Notes under the pieces: generated by a model
What the model saw: only the letters and a program-made list of their open reading frames with translations
Database searches by the model: none
What the model was told of the DNA's origin: nothing
Source of the DNA: an uncultured Oscillospiraceae bacterium
GTDB lineage: Bacteria > Bacillota > Clostridia > Oscillospirales > Oscillospiraceae
Length of the DNA stretch: 7,665 nucleotides
Direction of reading: 5' to 3'
Assembly: GCA_910588625.1 (NCBI GenBank)
Contig: CAJUQN010000114.1
Location: 1-7,665 of the forward strand
Made by a program: the position numbers and the translations under genes
Part shown: piece by piece, positions 1-6,523 of the stretch
Layout: each line of letters opens with the position of its first letter
How positions within the stretch are numbered: the first letter of the stretch is position 1

Positions 1-22
1 CTCCCAGCTGAGCTATACCCCC
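1..22 (-). tRNA. tRNA-Ala, 5' part only (cut by window edge)
   Basis: Read on the minus strand, this begins GGGGGTATAGCTCAGCTGGG, which is the acceptor 5' strand, the U8 region and the start of the D arm of a bacterial tRNA-Ala. It differs by one base from the same stretch of the complete tRNA-Ala near the right edge. The anticodon lies outside the window, so the isoacceptor is unknown. The alanine assignment rests on the acceptor and D-arm sequence only. Confidence 0.8.
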
Positions 23-271
23 ATCGCTGATTTTTATATTTGAAAAGTTACAATTCTATTCATATTTATACGGAATTGAGCACTTATGAAAAGAATAGAT
101 TGGGGTCCCCCGGTCAGGTGCCTGCCAAGTTACCAGTAAAACACCCCCTAAAATTTTGTCGTAAATCCAAAAATATGCGATTTGGCTTGGTTGCTTTAGC
201 AACTATAACCGCCAGCATCGCACAAAGTGCGATGCTGGCGGCGAAATTTTTGAATTTTATGCGTTAGTCAG
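23..271. other. AT-rich non-coding gap between tRNA-Ala and the MATE gene
   Basis: This gap contains no convincing gene. A plus-strand open frame (40-267) has no SD and ends in low-complexity hydrophobic sequence that runs through a hairpin. On the minus strand, TTTTCA (92-87), a 16-nt spacer and TATAAA (70-65) form a weak candidate promoter for the partial tRNA. A second TATAAA lies at 38-33 without a good -35 box. A GGGG-T-CCCC inverted repeat sits near 103-111. A strong hairpin at 209-241 is listed separately. Confidence 0.6.
209..241. terminator. Strong hairpin downstream of the MATE operon
   Basis: Two perfectly complementary 15-nt arms (209-223 and 227-241) enclose the loop AAA, giving a GC-rich stem 30 nt past the MATE stop codon. 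Its position suits termination of the leftward operon. However, the T-run (TTTTT at 246-250) follows the stem on the plus strand, and on the minus strand the stem is followed only by TTATAG. It could therefore be an imperfect operon terminator, an mRNA 3'-end stabiliser, or a rightward terminator with no visible gene. Confidence 0.6.
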
Positions 272-1657
272 CTATTCTGTATTCAATGGGTTCCAGCTTC
301 CTCTTACAAACGTGGCCAGATAGAAACAAAACAACAGCATATTATGGGCAATCATGCACGCCCAAGCGGAGACAAGGCCCATTTCCAGAAAACGGATGCA
401 GATCATGGCCCCCAGGATGCGGATGCACCACATCCCGGTAATGTTGTAGAGAAACGGCACCTTTGTCTTGCCGACACCCATCATCAACCCCTCCATAATG
501 ATAGACACCCCGTAGAATGGCTCAGAGACCGCTACCATGCGCAGGACTGTGCTGCCCAGGGTGATGACCTCCCGGCTCTTGGTGAAAATTCCAACCAGGA
601 GCGGGGCGGAGAAAAAGAGTGCCGCACCGGAAAGGATCATCAGCACGACCTCAATGGGCAGGAACATATTGGCCAGGGATTTCATGCGTTTCCGGTCCCC
701 CGCACCGTAGGCGTTTCCAGCTAGAGTAGCGGCGGCAGTCTGCATCCCATAGCCTGGGATGTAAAAGGCAGATTCCACCGTGTTGGCGATGGTGTGGGCG
801 GCGGTAGCCACCTCACCCAAGGAATTGATCATCGCGGCAAAAACCACATACCCCAAAGAGGTTCCAAAACGCTGGAGCATATTGGGGAAGGCAATTTTTA
901 CGCAGGGCCGCAGAATGCTCATGTCTGGTTTCAGGCTCATGCCTTTGGGCGAGACCAAGGGGTGCCGCCAGAGAACCCAGGTGATGTGGATACCGCCCCA
1001 CACGTAGGACAGGGCGCTGGCTGCCGCCGCGCCGGTGACGCCCCACCCGGCTCCGGGAATGGCGAATCGGAGGCCCAGCAGGGAAACGGTTCTGGTATCA
1101 TAGATCAGCAGGAAATTCAGGACGATATTGATGCAGTTGACAATGATCCCCACCCACATGGGCGTCTTGGTGTCGCCCGCAGCCCGGAGGACGGTGCCGA
1201 ACAGGATTGAGGCAGACCGGAACAGCATGGGCAGGTAAAGGATGAAAAAGTAAGTCCCGGCCAACTCCTGGACGGCGGGGTCTACCTGCATCCATACAGG
1301 GACCATGCCGCTGACGGCGGTACAGACAATGGTGGCGAAGATACCCGCAACCAGAACCACCAGGGAGGTCTGAGCCGCCGCTTTTTTCGCGGCCTCCAGA
1401 TCTCCCGCGCCGCAGGCTTTGGCAATCAGCGCCAGGAAACCCACGCCCAAAGCGGAAAAGGTGCTGCCTACCAACCATGCTATGGTGCTGGTGGCCCCCA
1501 CGGCGGCGGTGGCCTGGGTGCCCAGGGAGCCTACCATGGCAGTGTCAATGTATTGGACTGCCGTCTGCATGACCTGTTCGACGATGGTGGGCCAGGCCAG
1601 AGTCATGATAGTTGCGGCAGTCGTCCAGGCGGCTTGCTGTCTCTCTTTACGGTTCAC
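272..1657 (-). CDS. MATE family multidrug/cation efflux transporter
   Basis: This is an integral membrane antiporter of the multidrug and toxic compound extrusion family, which exports organic cations or drugs in exchange for Na+ or H+. The 461 residues match the usual MATE length and are hydrophobic throughout, consistent with 12 membrane segments. The two halves repeat: an A-x-GAGD loop occurs at about 83-86 and 318-321, and RAAGDTKTP (158-166) is echoed by GVGKTKVP (394-401). The preferred start is GTG at 1657, because AGGTGG (1671-1666), overlapping the hydrolase stop codon, lies 8 nt upstream. A GTG at 1669 would add four residues but has no good SD. It is the last gene of the leftward operon, directly after the hydrolase, and the substrate cannot be predicted. 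Confidence 0.95.
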   Translation of the reverse strand: MNRKERQQAAWTTAATIMTLAWPTIVEQVMQTAVQYIDTAMVGSLGTQATAAVGATSTIAWLVGSTFSALGVGFLALIAKACGAGDLEAAKKAAAQTSLVVLVAGIFATIVCTAVSGMVPVWMQVDPAVQELAGTYFFILYLPMLFRSASILFGTVLRAAGDTKTPMWVGIIVNCINIVLNFLLIYDTRTVSLLGLRFAIPGAGWGVTGAAAASALSYVWGGIHITWVLWRHPLVSPKGMSLKPDMSILRPCVKIAFPNMLQRFGTSLGYVVFAAMINSLGEVATAAHTIANTVESAFYIPGYGMQTAAATLAGNAYGAGDRKRMKSLANMFLPIEVVLMILSGAALFFSAPLLVGIFTKSREVITLGSTVLRMVAVSEPFYGVSIIMEGLMMGVGKTKVPFLYNITGMWCIRILGAMICIRFLEMGLVSAWACMIAHNMLLFCFYLATFVRGSWNPLNTE

Positions 1658-1669
1658 TTGATCTTCCAC

Positions 1670-2545
1670 CTACGAAAAAATCTTCTTTAAAAATGCGGTG
1701 CGCCGGTCAACACAGTTACGGACAATCGGGCTGTCCAGCACGATATCGAATCCGTGCATCGTTCCTTCCGTGTTGTGCAGCTCGACCGGAACACCAAATT
1801 TCCGCAGACGCTCCGCATAGAGGATACCCCCGTCCCGCAGACAGTCAAACTCAGCTGTCTCGATATACGCGGCAGGCAAACCGGCCAGGGATTCCGCTTG
1901 GATGGGCGAAGCGTATTCCAGTTTCCCAGCAGAGGGGGCCGGCCTGTATAATTTGTCGTACTTCTCGGCATCCCGGCTGTTGCACATAGGGGTATCCGTG
2001 TATTTTTTCATGGATTCCGTCTCCATGCCGATGCCCGTAACCGGATACATCATCATCTGTCCGCACGGCATGAGCTGTCCTCGTTCCTTTGCCATCAGGC
2101 AGACGACTGTCGCCAGCGCACCTCCGGCACTGTCCCCCGCGACGGCCATCCGGGAAGTGTCGATCGAGAGATCCCCGGCATTGGCCGCGGCCCACACATA
2201 AGCCAAATAGCAGTCCTCCGGCGCTGCTGGGAACGGAAACCTGGGCGCAAGGCGGTAATCCACAAAAAGCACCTTGCAGTGCGCCCTTTGAGCGTATTCC
2301 TTCGCCAGGCTGTAATGATATAGTGCGGCGGGGAGCACAAAACCGCCGCCGTGATAATACAAGAGACAAGGTGCGTGTTCCCCAACGTCTTTCGGACAAT
2401 ACCAAAGCGCCCGGATCGTGCCGCCACCCACGGGAATGACTTTCCGCTCCACGGTCACATCAGCCGTGGAGCGTTCTCTTGTAAAGAGGAGGCCCATGAG
2501 CTTTTGCATCACGGGAATTGTGGCTTTATGAAGCGGCGGATTCAT
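1670..2545 (-). CDS. Alpha/beta hydrolase, HSL (family IV) esterase type
   Basis: This is a predicted cytoplasmic carboxylesterase that hydrolyses short acyl or other small esters, with substrate unknown. The hormone-sensitive-lipase signatures are all present: HGGGF oxyanion motif at 65-69, nucleophile elbow GDSAGG with Ser139, Asp234 in EFDCLRDGG, and His264 in MHGFD. The 291 residues are close to the usual length of about 300, and no signal peptide is seen. The ATG at 2545 has only a weak SD. In the same frame, ATGs at 2599 and 2596 follow a better SD (GGGAG) and encode MMKRTKYPIHPDF, then TAG (2560-2558), then KWANMNPPL. The ancestral protein therefore probably began there and is now interrupted. 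The remaining ATG may be used by reinitiation 12 nt after the TAG. The catalytic domain is intact. Confidence 0.9.
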   Translation of the reverse strand: MNPPLHKATIPVMQKLMGLLFTRERSTADVTVERKVIPVGGGTIRALWYCPKDVGEHAPCLLYYHGGGFVLPAALYHYSLAKEYAQRAHCKVLFVDYRLAPRFPFPAAPEDCYLAYVWAAANAGDLSIDTSRMAVAGDSAGGALATVVCLMAKERGQLMPCGQMMMYPVTGIGMETESMKKYTDTPMCNSRDAEKYDKLYRPAPSAGKLEYASPIQAESLAGLPAAYIETAEFDCLRDGGILYAERLRKFGVPVELHNTEGTMHGFDIVLDSPIVRNCVDRRTAFLKKIFS

Positions 2546-2595
2546 GTTCGCCCACTTCTAAAAATCGGGATGGATCGGATATTTTGTTCGTTTCA

Positions 2596-2739
2596 TCATA
2601 ACACTCCCAACCCCAAACATAGGACCATAGGGTCATGGATATTGCTGTCTTTACAGATGCGGCGGACAATTTCCGCCATCTCCGGACTGCGTTCATCCAC
2701 GATGGTACCCATGTAGTCGATAAAAACCGATTTGACCAT
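2596..2739 (-). pseudogene. Truncated HAD-superfamily hydrolase remnant (47 codons)
   Basis: The ATG at 2739 is preceded by AGAGGTG five nt upstream and encodes MVKSVFIDYMGTIVDE, which resembles HAD motif I (nucleophile Asp8 in D-x-x-G-T, after a hydrophobic strand). The following helix, SPEMAEIVRRICKDSNIHDP, fits the start of a HAD cap region. The frame then stops at 2596, whereas HAD phosphatases usually exceed 200 residues, so motifs II to IV are missing. Another frame stays open (through WSYVWGWECYDETNK) to 2526, which suggests an indel or internal deletion. Its TGA overlaps an ATG (2599) in an ATGA junction with the ancestral hydrolase start, as in coupled operons. It starts 13 nt after the DUF6429 gene. 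A functional micro-protein cannot be excluded but has no support. Confidence 0.65.
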
Positions 2740-2752
2740 GTCTGCACCTCTG

Positions 2753-3040
2753 TCACTCAGATGTATCAATTTCAATTCCATATGCGTTCAAAAGCTCGAG
2801 TGCTTTTGCTTCACCTTCGGCGTTGAAAGACGCGGATTTGCTTCGGCCTCCGGCGTTGACCAACCCTTCGTCTGTCAGCTCATTCAGAATGTCAAAATCA
2901 TATCCCTTCCAACACAGACGGGCTTTCGGATATATCCCGGCTCGGTCAGGCTTTTTCCGAATGCCCGGAACGAGGCTCTCCTCCCAGGATGTGAGGTACA
3001 TCAGCATTAGCGTTAAGTCCTTGATCGTATGTCTATCCAT
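2753..3040 (-). CDS. DUF6429 family protein
   Basis: This is a 95-residue soluble protein of unknown function. The central part, with WKGYDFDILNELTDEGLV (about residues 44-61) followed by RSKSASFNAEGEAKALELL, matches my memory of DUF6429: a Leu/Tyr-rich first helix (LMLMYLTSWEE, about 11-21), a W-K-G-x-D-x-D block, and an SKS-x-x-x-x-x-EG block before the last helix. The pattern suggests a small winged-helix-like fold, though nucleic-acid binding is not shown. The ATG at 3040 follows GGGGGA about 7 nt upstream. It is the first gene of the leftward operon and sits behind a sigma-A-like promoter. Members of this family are usually 75-100 residues, so this one appears complete. Confidence 0.8.
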   Translation of the reverse strand: MDRHTIKDLTLMLMYLTSWEESLVPGIRKKPDRAGIYPKARLCWKGYDFDILNELTDEGLVNAGGRSKSASFNAEGEAKALELLNAYGIEIDTSE

Positions 3041-3072
3041 CTGCTATTCCCCCACTGGTAGATTACCTTAAT

Positions 3073-3101
3073 AGAATAACACGGCACAGGAAAGCTGTCT
3101 A
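3073..3101 (-). promoter_or_regulatory. Sigma-A-type promoter for the DUF6429-HAD-hydrolase-MATE operon
   Basis: On the minus strand, TAGACA (3101-3096, five of six matches to the -35 consensus) and TATTCT (3078-3073, four of six) are separated by exactly 17 nt. Transcription would begin near 3066, leaving a leader of about 25 nt before the DUF6429 ATG at 3040. Confidence 0.6.
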
Positions 3102-3131
3102 TCCAAAAAATTCAGAAAGGTGGCTCTCGCT

Positions 3132-3161
3132 TTGCCATAGCCTGCATACTTTCCCCATAGT
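3132..3161 (+). promoter_or_regulatory. Weak candidate promoter for the 57-aa ORF
   Basis: TTGCCA (3132-3137) is followed after 18 nt by CATAGT (3156-3161). The match is modest and the spacing one base long. An alternative signal, GCATACTTTCC at 3144-3154, overlaps it and recurs upstream of the manganese catalase. The divergent layout requires a rightward promoter somewhere in 3066-3178, but which one is used is uncertain. Confidence 0.3.
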
Positions 3162-3192
3162 CCGCAAACCATATGTTTGAGGTGATTTGTCA

Positions 3193-3366
3193 ATGCAGCA
3201 CTATTCGGATTTAAATGCCCTGCTGCGCAGCGAGCCGGAAGCCAGACACTATTTCGATACCCTCCCGGACTACGCCAGGGAACAGATCAGCACCCGGTCC
3301 GACAGTGTCAATTCCTTTGCCAGCTTGAAGGACTATGCGCAGAACCTTCTGCGCGGCGATGACTGA
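3193..3366 (+). CDS. Small hypothetical protein, 57 aa
   Basis: An ATG at 3193 lies 7 nt after the SD GAGGTGA (3179-3185) and opens a 57-codon frame ending in TGA at 3366. The protein is hydrophilic and probably helical, starting MQHYSDLNALLRSEPEA, with FDTLPDYAREQI in the middle and an acidic, Leu-rich end (YAQNLLRGDD). It has no membrane segment, signal peptide or cysteines. It looks genuinely coding: the SD is well placed, codon use is GC-rich like its neighbours, and the stop codon lies directly against a strong terminator. It is divergent from the DUF6429 operon and convergent with the YyaL-type gene. I do not recognise a characterised family, although the sequence resembles small uncharacterised proteins of Clostridia. 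Confidence 0.75.
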   Translation: MQHYSDLNALLRSEPEARHYFDTLPDYAREQISTRSDSVNSFASLKDYAQNLLRGDD

Positions 3367-3367
3367 T

Positions 3368-3411
3368 GAGCAAATAAAAACCACCTCATACGGGGTGGTT
3401 TTTATTTGCTC
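3368..3411. terminator. Bidirectional rho-independent terminator
   Basis: Two perfectly complementary 18-nt arms (3368-3385 and 3394-3411) enclose an 8-nt loop. The core GC stem CCACC/GGTGG is flanked by AAAAA on the left and TTTTT on the right, so both strands give a GC stem followed by a U-run. It serves the 57-aa ORF (stop codon 1 nt upstream) and the convergent YyaL-type gene (stop codon 18 nt away). Confidence 0.93.
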
Positions 3412-3429
3412 ACAAAGTGGTTTCGTGGT

Positions 3430-5430
3430 TCAGCGGTTCTGCTCCGAAAAAATCTTTAACTCTGGTATGCTGTCCACCGGCTGAGCGCAGGCCCCGCCCT
3501 GGCACAAGTAATATCGTGCTCCCTGTGCCGGAATGGGATAATCCTTGGTAAACGGGGCCAGGGCGGCCAGCGTTCCGGCATTTTCCTGCGTTTTGACCAA
3601 AACCGTTAGCCCCAGGCGGGGAGCTTCCCGAAGGAAGCCCCGCAATTCTTCCGGCGGCTTCTGCGCGGTTATCACCAGCTCTGCGGTTGGCCACAGCTCC
3701 TCCAAACAGGCCAGCATAGCGAAGCCGTGCCCGGCGGGATATCCTTCTGCCGCCCCCGCCAGCCAGGACAGCTGGAGATCCGCCGCCTCCCGCCAGCGCA
3801 TTTCCCCGGTGAGCCTGGACAGCCGGAAGAGTACCAGCGCCGCTATAGAGTTACCGGACGGCATGGCCCCATCGTATGCCTCTTTCGTCCGGGTCAGCAG
3901 CTGTTCTCCATCGGAGGCGTAGGGGTAAAAGCCGCCGCGCTCTCCGTCGAAAAAGAGTTTCAGCAGGCAGTCGGCCAGTCCCACAGCGCGGGTGAGATAC
4001 GATGCATCGAAGGTGGCGCTGTACAGCTCCAGCAGTCCATAGGCAAGAAAGGCGTAGTCATCCAGCTTACCCGGATGGGCGGCATCCCCGTCCCGCCAGC
4101 GGGCCAGCAATCGGCCATCTGAGGTGGTAAGCTTTTCCGCAAGGAACTCCGCCGTCTGGCGGGCGGCGTCCAGATACCAGGGTTCGTCCAGCACCAACCC
4201 TGCCCGGGCCAACGCCGCCATTACCAGCCCGTTCCAGGCAGTGAGCACCTTGTTGTCCCGGTGGAGCGCTGTCCGGCTCAGGCGGTAAGCGTACATTTGT
4301 TCCCTCAGCGCCGCCATATCCTCCGGATCCTGATCAAACTGGGATTGGCCCAGCAGGTTTGGGATGCTTTTGCCCTCAAAGTTGCCCTCTGGGGTGATGC
4401 CGTACCATTGACAGAAGCGCAATCCGTCCACGCCGCCCAGCGCCTGAGCCAGTTCATCGGGGATCAGCGCGTAATACTTTCCCTCCACACCGTCGCTGTC
4501 CGCGTCCTGCCCGCAGCAGAAGCCGCCCTGGGGGCCGGACAACTCCCGCAGCACGTAGTCCAGCGTGCGGCGGGTGATTTTCCCGTAGATGGGGCAGCGG
4601 GTATGCTGGAACGCCTCTGTATAAGCCAGGGCTAGCAGAGCGTTATCATAGAGCATCTTTTCAAAATGGGGGACCAGCCAGTGCTGATCGGTGGAGTATC
4701 GGGAAAATCCGCCGCCCACATGGTCGAACAGCCCACCCCGATACATGTTGTTTAGAGTGTGCAGGGCCATTTCCCGTGCGTGTTCCTCCTTGGCGAGTTG
4801 GGCATAACGCAACAGGAAGATCAGATTATGGGGCGTGGGAAACTTGGGTGCGGCGCCAAAGCCGCCCCACCGCTCATCGTAACTCTGGGCAAACTGGCTA
4901 ACCGCCTGCCGGACGAGTTCCCGGCTGGGTGTGCCGGGGCGGGTCTGCCCCTCCTGCTGCAAATGGGCGGTGAGGGTGTCCCCGGTGGCCAGCACTCCCG
5001 CCCGATCTTCCCGCCATAGGCGGGCCGCCTTTCTAAGCAGGTGCAGGAGTTGGTCCTTTGGCAAATAGGTGCCTGCCCAGAAGGGCTTTTGGTCCGGAGT
5101 CAGTAGCACGGTCAAAGGCCAGCCGCCGGAGCCGTTCATGGCCAGACATGCCGCCATATACACCGCGTCCACATCGGGCCGCTCCTCCCGGTCCACCTTG
5201 ACGGGGAGGAAGGCGGCGTTGACGGCCTGTGCCACCGTCTCGTCCTCGAAAGACTCATGGGCCATGACGTGGCACCAGTGGCAGGTGGAGTAGCCAATGC
5301 TCAGGAGAACCGGTTTGTCGGTGCGCTTTGCCTCCTCAAAGACCTCCGGTCCCCAGGGACGCCAGTCCACTGGGTTTTCTGCATGCTGGAGAAGGTATGG
5401 GGAACGTTCCGTGCTCAGACGGTTGCTCAT
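3430..5430 (-). CDS. YyaL/DUF255 thioredoxin-fold protein (SPATA20 family)
   Basis: This is a 666-residue cytoplasmic protein of the DUF255 family (B. subtilis YyaL, mammalian SPATA20), whose biochemical role is unsettled. The N-terminal 165 or so residues form a thioredoxin-like domain, with RSPYLLQHAENPVDW at about 9-23 and the signature C-H-W-C-H at 50-54 (Cys50 and Cys53), which suggests redox or chaperone-like activity. The remainder resembles the alpha/alpha-barrel of N-acylglucosamine 2-epimerases and glycosidases. Family blocks include GGFGAAPKFPTP (189-200), HVGGGFSRYSTDQHW (237-251), QDADSDGVEGKYY (308-320) and DNKVLTAWNGL (392-402). Length is normal for the family (about 670-690). 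The ATG at 5430 follows AAGGA 6 nt upstream. It lies 80 nt downstream of the SDR gene on the same strand, so cotranscription is likely, and it ends at the bidirectional terminator. Confidence 0.94.
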   Translation of the reverse strand: MSNRLSTERSPYLLQHAENPVDWRPWGPEVFEEAKRTDKPVLLSIGYSTCHWCHVMAHESFEDETVAQAVNAAFLPVKVDREERPDVDAVYMAACLAMNGSGGWPLTVLLTPDQKPFWAGTYLPKDQLLHLLRKAARLWREDRAGVLATGDTLTAHLQQEGQTRPGTPSRELVRQAVSQFAQSYDERWGGFGAAPKFPTPHNLIFLLRYAQLAKEEHAREMALHTLNNMYRGGLFDHVGGGFSRYSTDQHWLVPHFEKMLYDNALLALAYTEAFQHTRCPIYGKITRRTLDYVLRELSGPQGGFCCGQDADSDGVEGKYYALIPDELAQALGGVDGLRFCQWYGITPEGNFEGKSIPNLLGQSQFDQDPEDMAALREQMYAYRLSRTALHRDNKVLTAWNGLVMAALARAGLVLDEPWYLDAARQTAEFLAEKLTTSDGRLLARWRDGDAAHPGKLDDYAFLAYGLLELYSATFDASYLTRAVGLADCLLKLFFDGERGGFYPYASDGEQLLTRTKEAYDGAMPSGNSIAALVLFRLSRLTGEMRWREAADLQLSWLAGAAEGYPAGHGFAMLACLEELWPTAELVITAQKPPEELRGFLREAPRLGLTVLVKTQENAGTLAALAPFTKDYPIPAQGARYYLCQGGACAQPVDSIPELKIFSEQNR

Positions 5431-5510
5431 TTGTGTTCCTTTCCGGGACCGCTAAGCCGCGGCCCTGATGGTTTGATTGTTTCAGTATTTGCGGTCCGGC
5501 GGACAAATAT

Positions 5511-6398
5511 TTAAGAGCCCACAATGGTGCCGCCGTTGGGGTGGAGCACCTGCCCGGTCATGTAGCTGGAATCGTCCGAGGCCAGGAAGACATAGCAGGG
5601 GGCCACCTCGCAGGGCTGGCCCGCCCGGAGCATGGGCACCTTGGAGGTGCTGGAGCCGAAGGTGCGCACCTCCTCCGCCGAGAAGGACGCGGGAATCAGT
5701 GGCGTCCAGATGGGGCCTGGGGCTACGGCATTTACCCGGATGCCCTGATCCACCAGGGACAGTGCCAGGGAACGGGTGAGGGACACGATGGCGCCTTTGG
5801 TGGCGCTGTAGTCGATGAGATCCTTATGACCCTGGTAGGCGGTGACGGAGGTGGTGTTGATGATGGAGCTTCCAGGGTGGAGGTGGGGCAGAGCGGCTTG
5901 AATCAGATAGAAGAAGGAGTACACATTGTTCTGAAACACCAGGGAGAGCTGTTCCCGGGTAATATCCAGGATGCTCCGCCGGATGAACTGGACGGCGTGG
6001 TTGTTAATCAGAATGTCCAGTGTACCGAAGTGCTCCACCGTCTGCTCCACACAGCGCTTGGCGAATGCCGGATCTTTCAGATCGCCCCGCAGGAGCAGGC
6101 ATTCGCCGCCCAACTGGCGAATGTGTTCGGCGGTCTCCTGGGCATCCCGATCTTCATCGTAGTAGGCGATGGACACTTTTGCCCCCTCTTTCGCGATAGC
6201 GTAGGCCACCGCCCGTCCAATGCCGCTGTCCCCGCCAGTAATGAGGGCCACGCGGTTGGCGAGCTTTGGGCCGGTCGGAGCGCACTCTGAGATGGGGCGT
6301 GGGTTCATCTGACATTCCAGACCGGGCTGCTGGTCTTGGTGCTGGGGCGGAAAGCTGTGGGGCGCGGTTTGGCCAATGGGACAGTTCTTACATTCCAT
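5511..6398 (-). CDS. Short-chain dehydrogenase/reductase, YghA/YhdF type
   Basis: This is an NAD(P)-dependent oxidoreductase of the classical SDR superfamily, substrate unknown, 295 residues. The Rossmann motif TGGDSGIG is at 54-61, followed by Asp106 (adenine-ring pocket), N132-N133-H-A in place of NNAG, Asn158, and the catalytic Ser184, Tyr197 and Lys201 (YSATK). PG at 227-228 follows. The segment FPPQHQDQQPGLECQMNPRP (about 16-35) is typical of the YghA/YhdF/GSP39 stress-associated subgroup. A preceding extension carries Cys3-x-x-Cys6. The start is well supported by GGAGGG (6412-6407) 8 nt before the ATG, and the next Met (31) lies inside the conserved block. It is divergent from the manganese catalase and probably cotranscribed with the downstream YyaL-type gene, which suggests a shared oxidative-stress or spore-related role. 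Confidence 0.93.
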   Translation of the reverse strand: MECKNCPIGQTAPHSFPPQHQDQQPGLECQMNPRPISECAPTGPKLANRVALITGGDSGIGRAVAYAIAKEGAKVSIAYYDEDRDAQETAEHIRQLGGECLLLRGDLKDPAFAKRCVEQTVEHFGTLDILINNHAVQFIRRSILDITREQLSLVFQNNVYSFFYLIQAALPHLHPGSSIINTTSVTAYQGHKDLIDYSATKGAIVSLTRSLALSLVDQGIRVNAVAPGPIWTPLIPASFSAEEVRTFGSSTSKVPMLRAGQPCEVAPCYVFLASDDSSYMTGQVLHPNGGTIVGS

Positions 6399-6419
6399 AA
6401 AGAAATCCCTCCTTCCGCC

Positions 6420-6447
6420 TATTTTATGGCAGGAGAAGGGAGAAAGT
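6420..6447 (-). promoter_or_regulatory. Possible sigma-K-like promoter for the SDR gene
   Basis: On the minus strand, CATAAAATA (6428-6420) fits the mother-cell sigma-K -10 pattern CATAnnnTA, and an AC (6447-6446) lies 17 nt upstream, as expected for its short -35 element. No good sigma-A pair is visible here. The predicted start, near 6413, would leave almost no leader before the SD, so this is tentative. Confidence 0.3.
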
Positions 6448-6523
6448 GCGGTGCGTAAACCACAGTTCCCGGCATACTTTCCTCCAATGTTGGAAAACTA
6501 CAAACAAACGAGGAGGTATTGCC

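Noticed and set aside
40..267. Plus-strand 75-codon open frame next to the left tRNA
   Set aside because: It has no SD, unusual composition, and ends through a perfect hairpin. It is best explained as chance in an AT-rich gap.
2526..2756. Alternative minus frame spanning the HAD remnant (76 codons)
   Set aside because: Its first part is an out-of-frame shadow of the HAD start, and its end overlaps the hydrolase start. At most its middle is displaced HAD sequence.
3410..5293. Many open frames on the opposite strand or other frames of the YyaL-type gene
   Set aside because: They are shadow frames of a GC-rich gene, without SD sites or domain signatures.
5431..5510. Hairpin between the SDR and YyaL-type genes as a terminator
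   Set aside because: The GTCCG/CGGAC symmetry leaves no workable loop and there is no U-run after it, so cotranscription is more likely.
6446..6523. Longer manganese catalase start at 6446
   Set aside because: The extension runs through the SD GAGGAGG and has no family similarity. The ATG at 6524 has ideal spacing.
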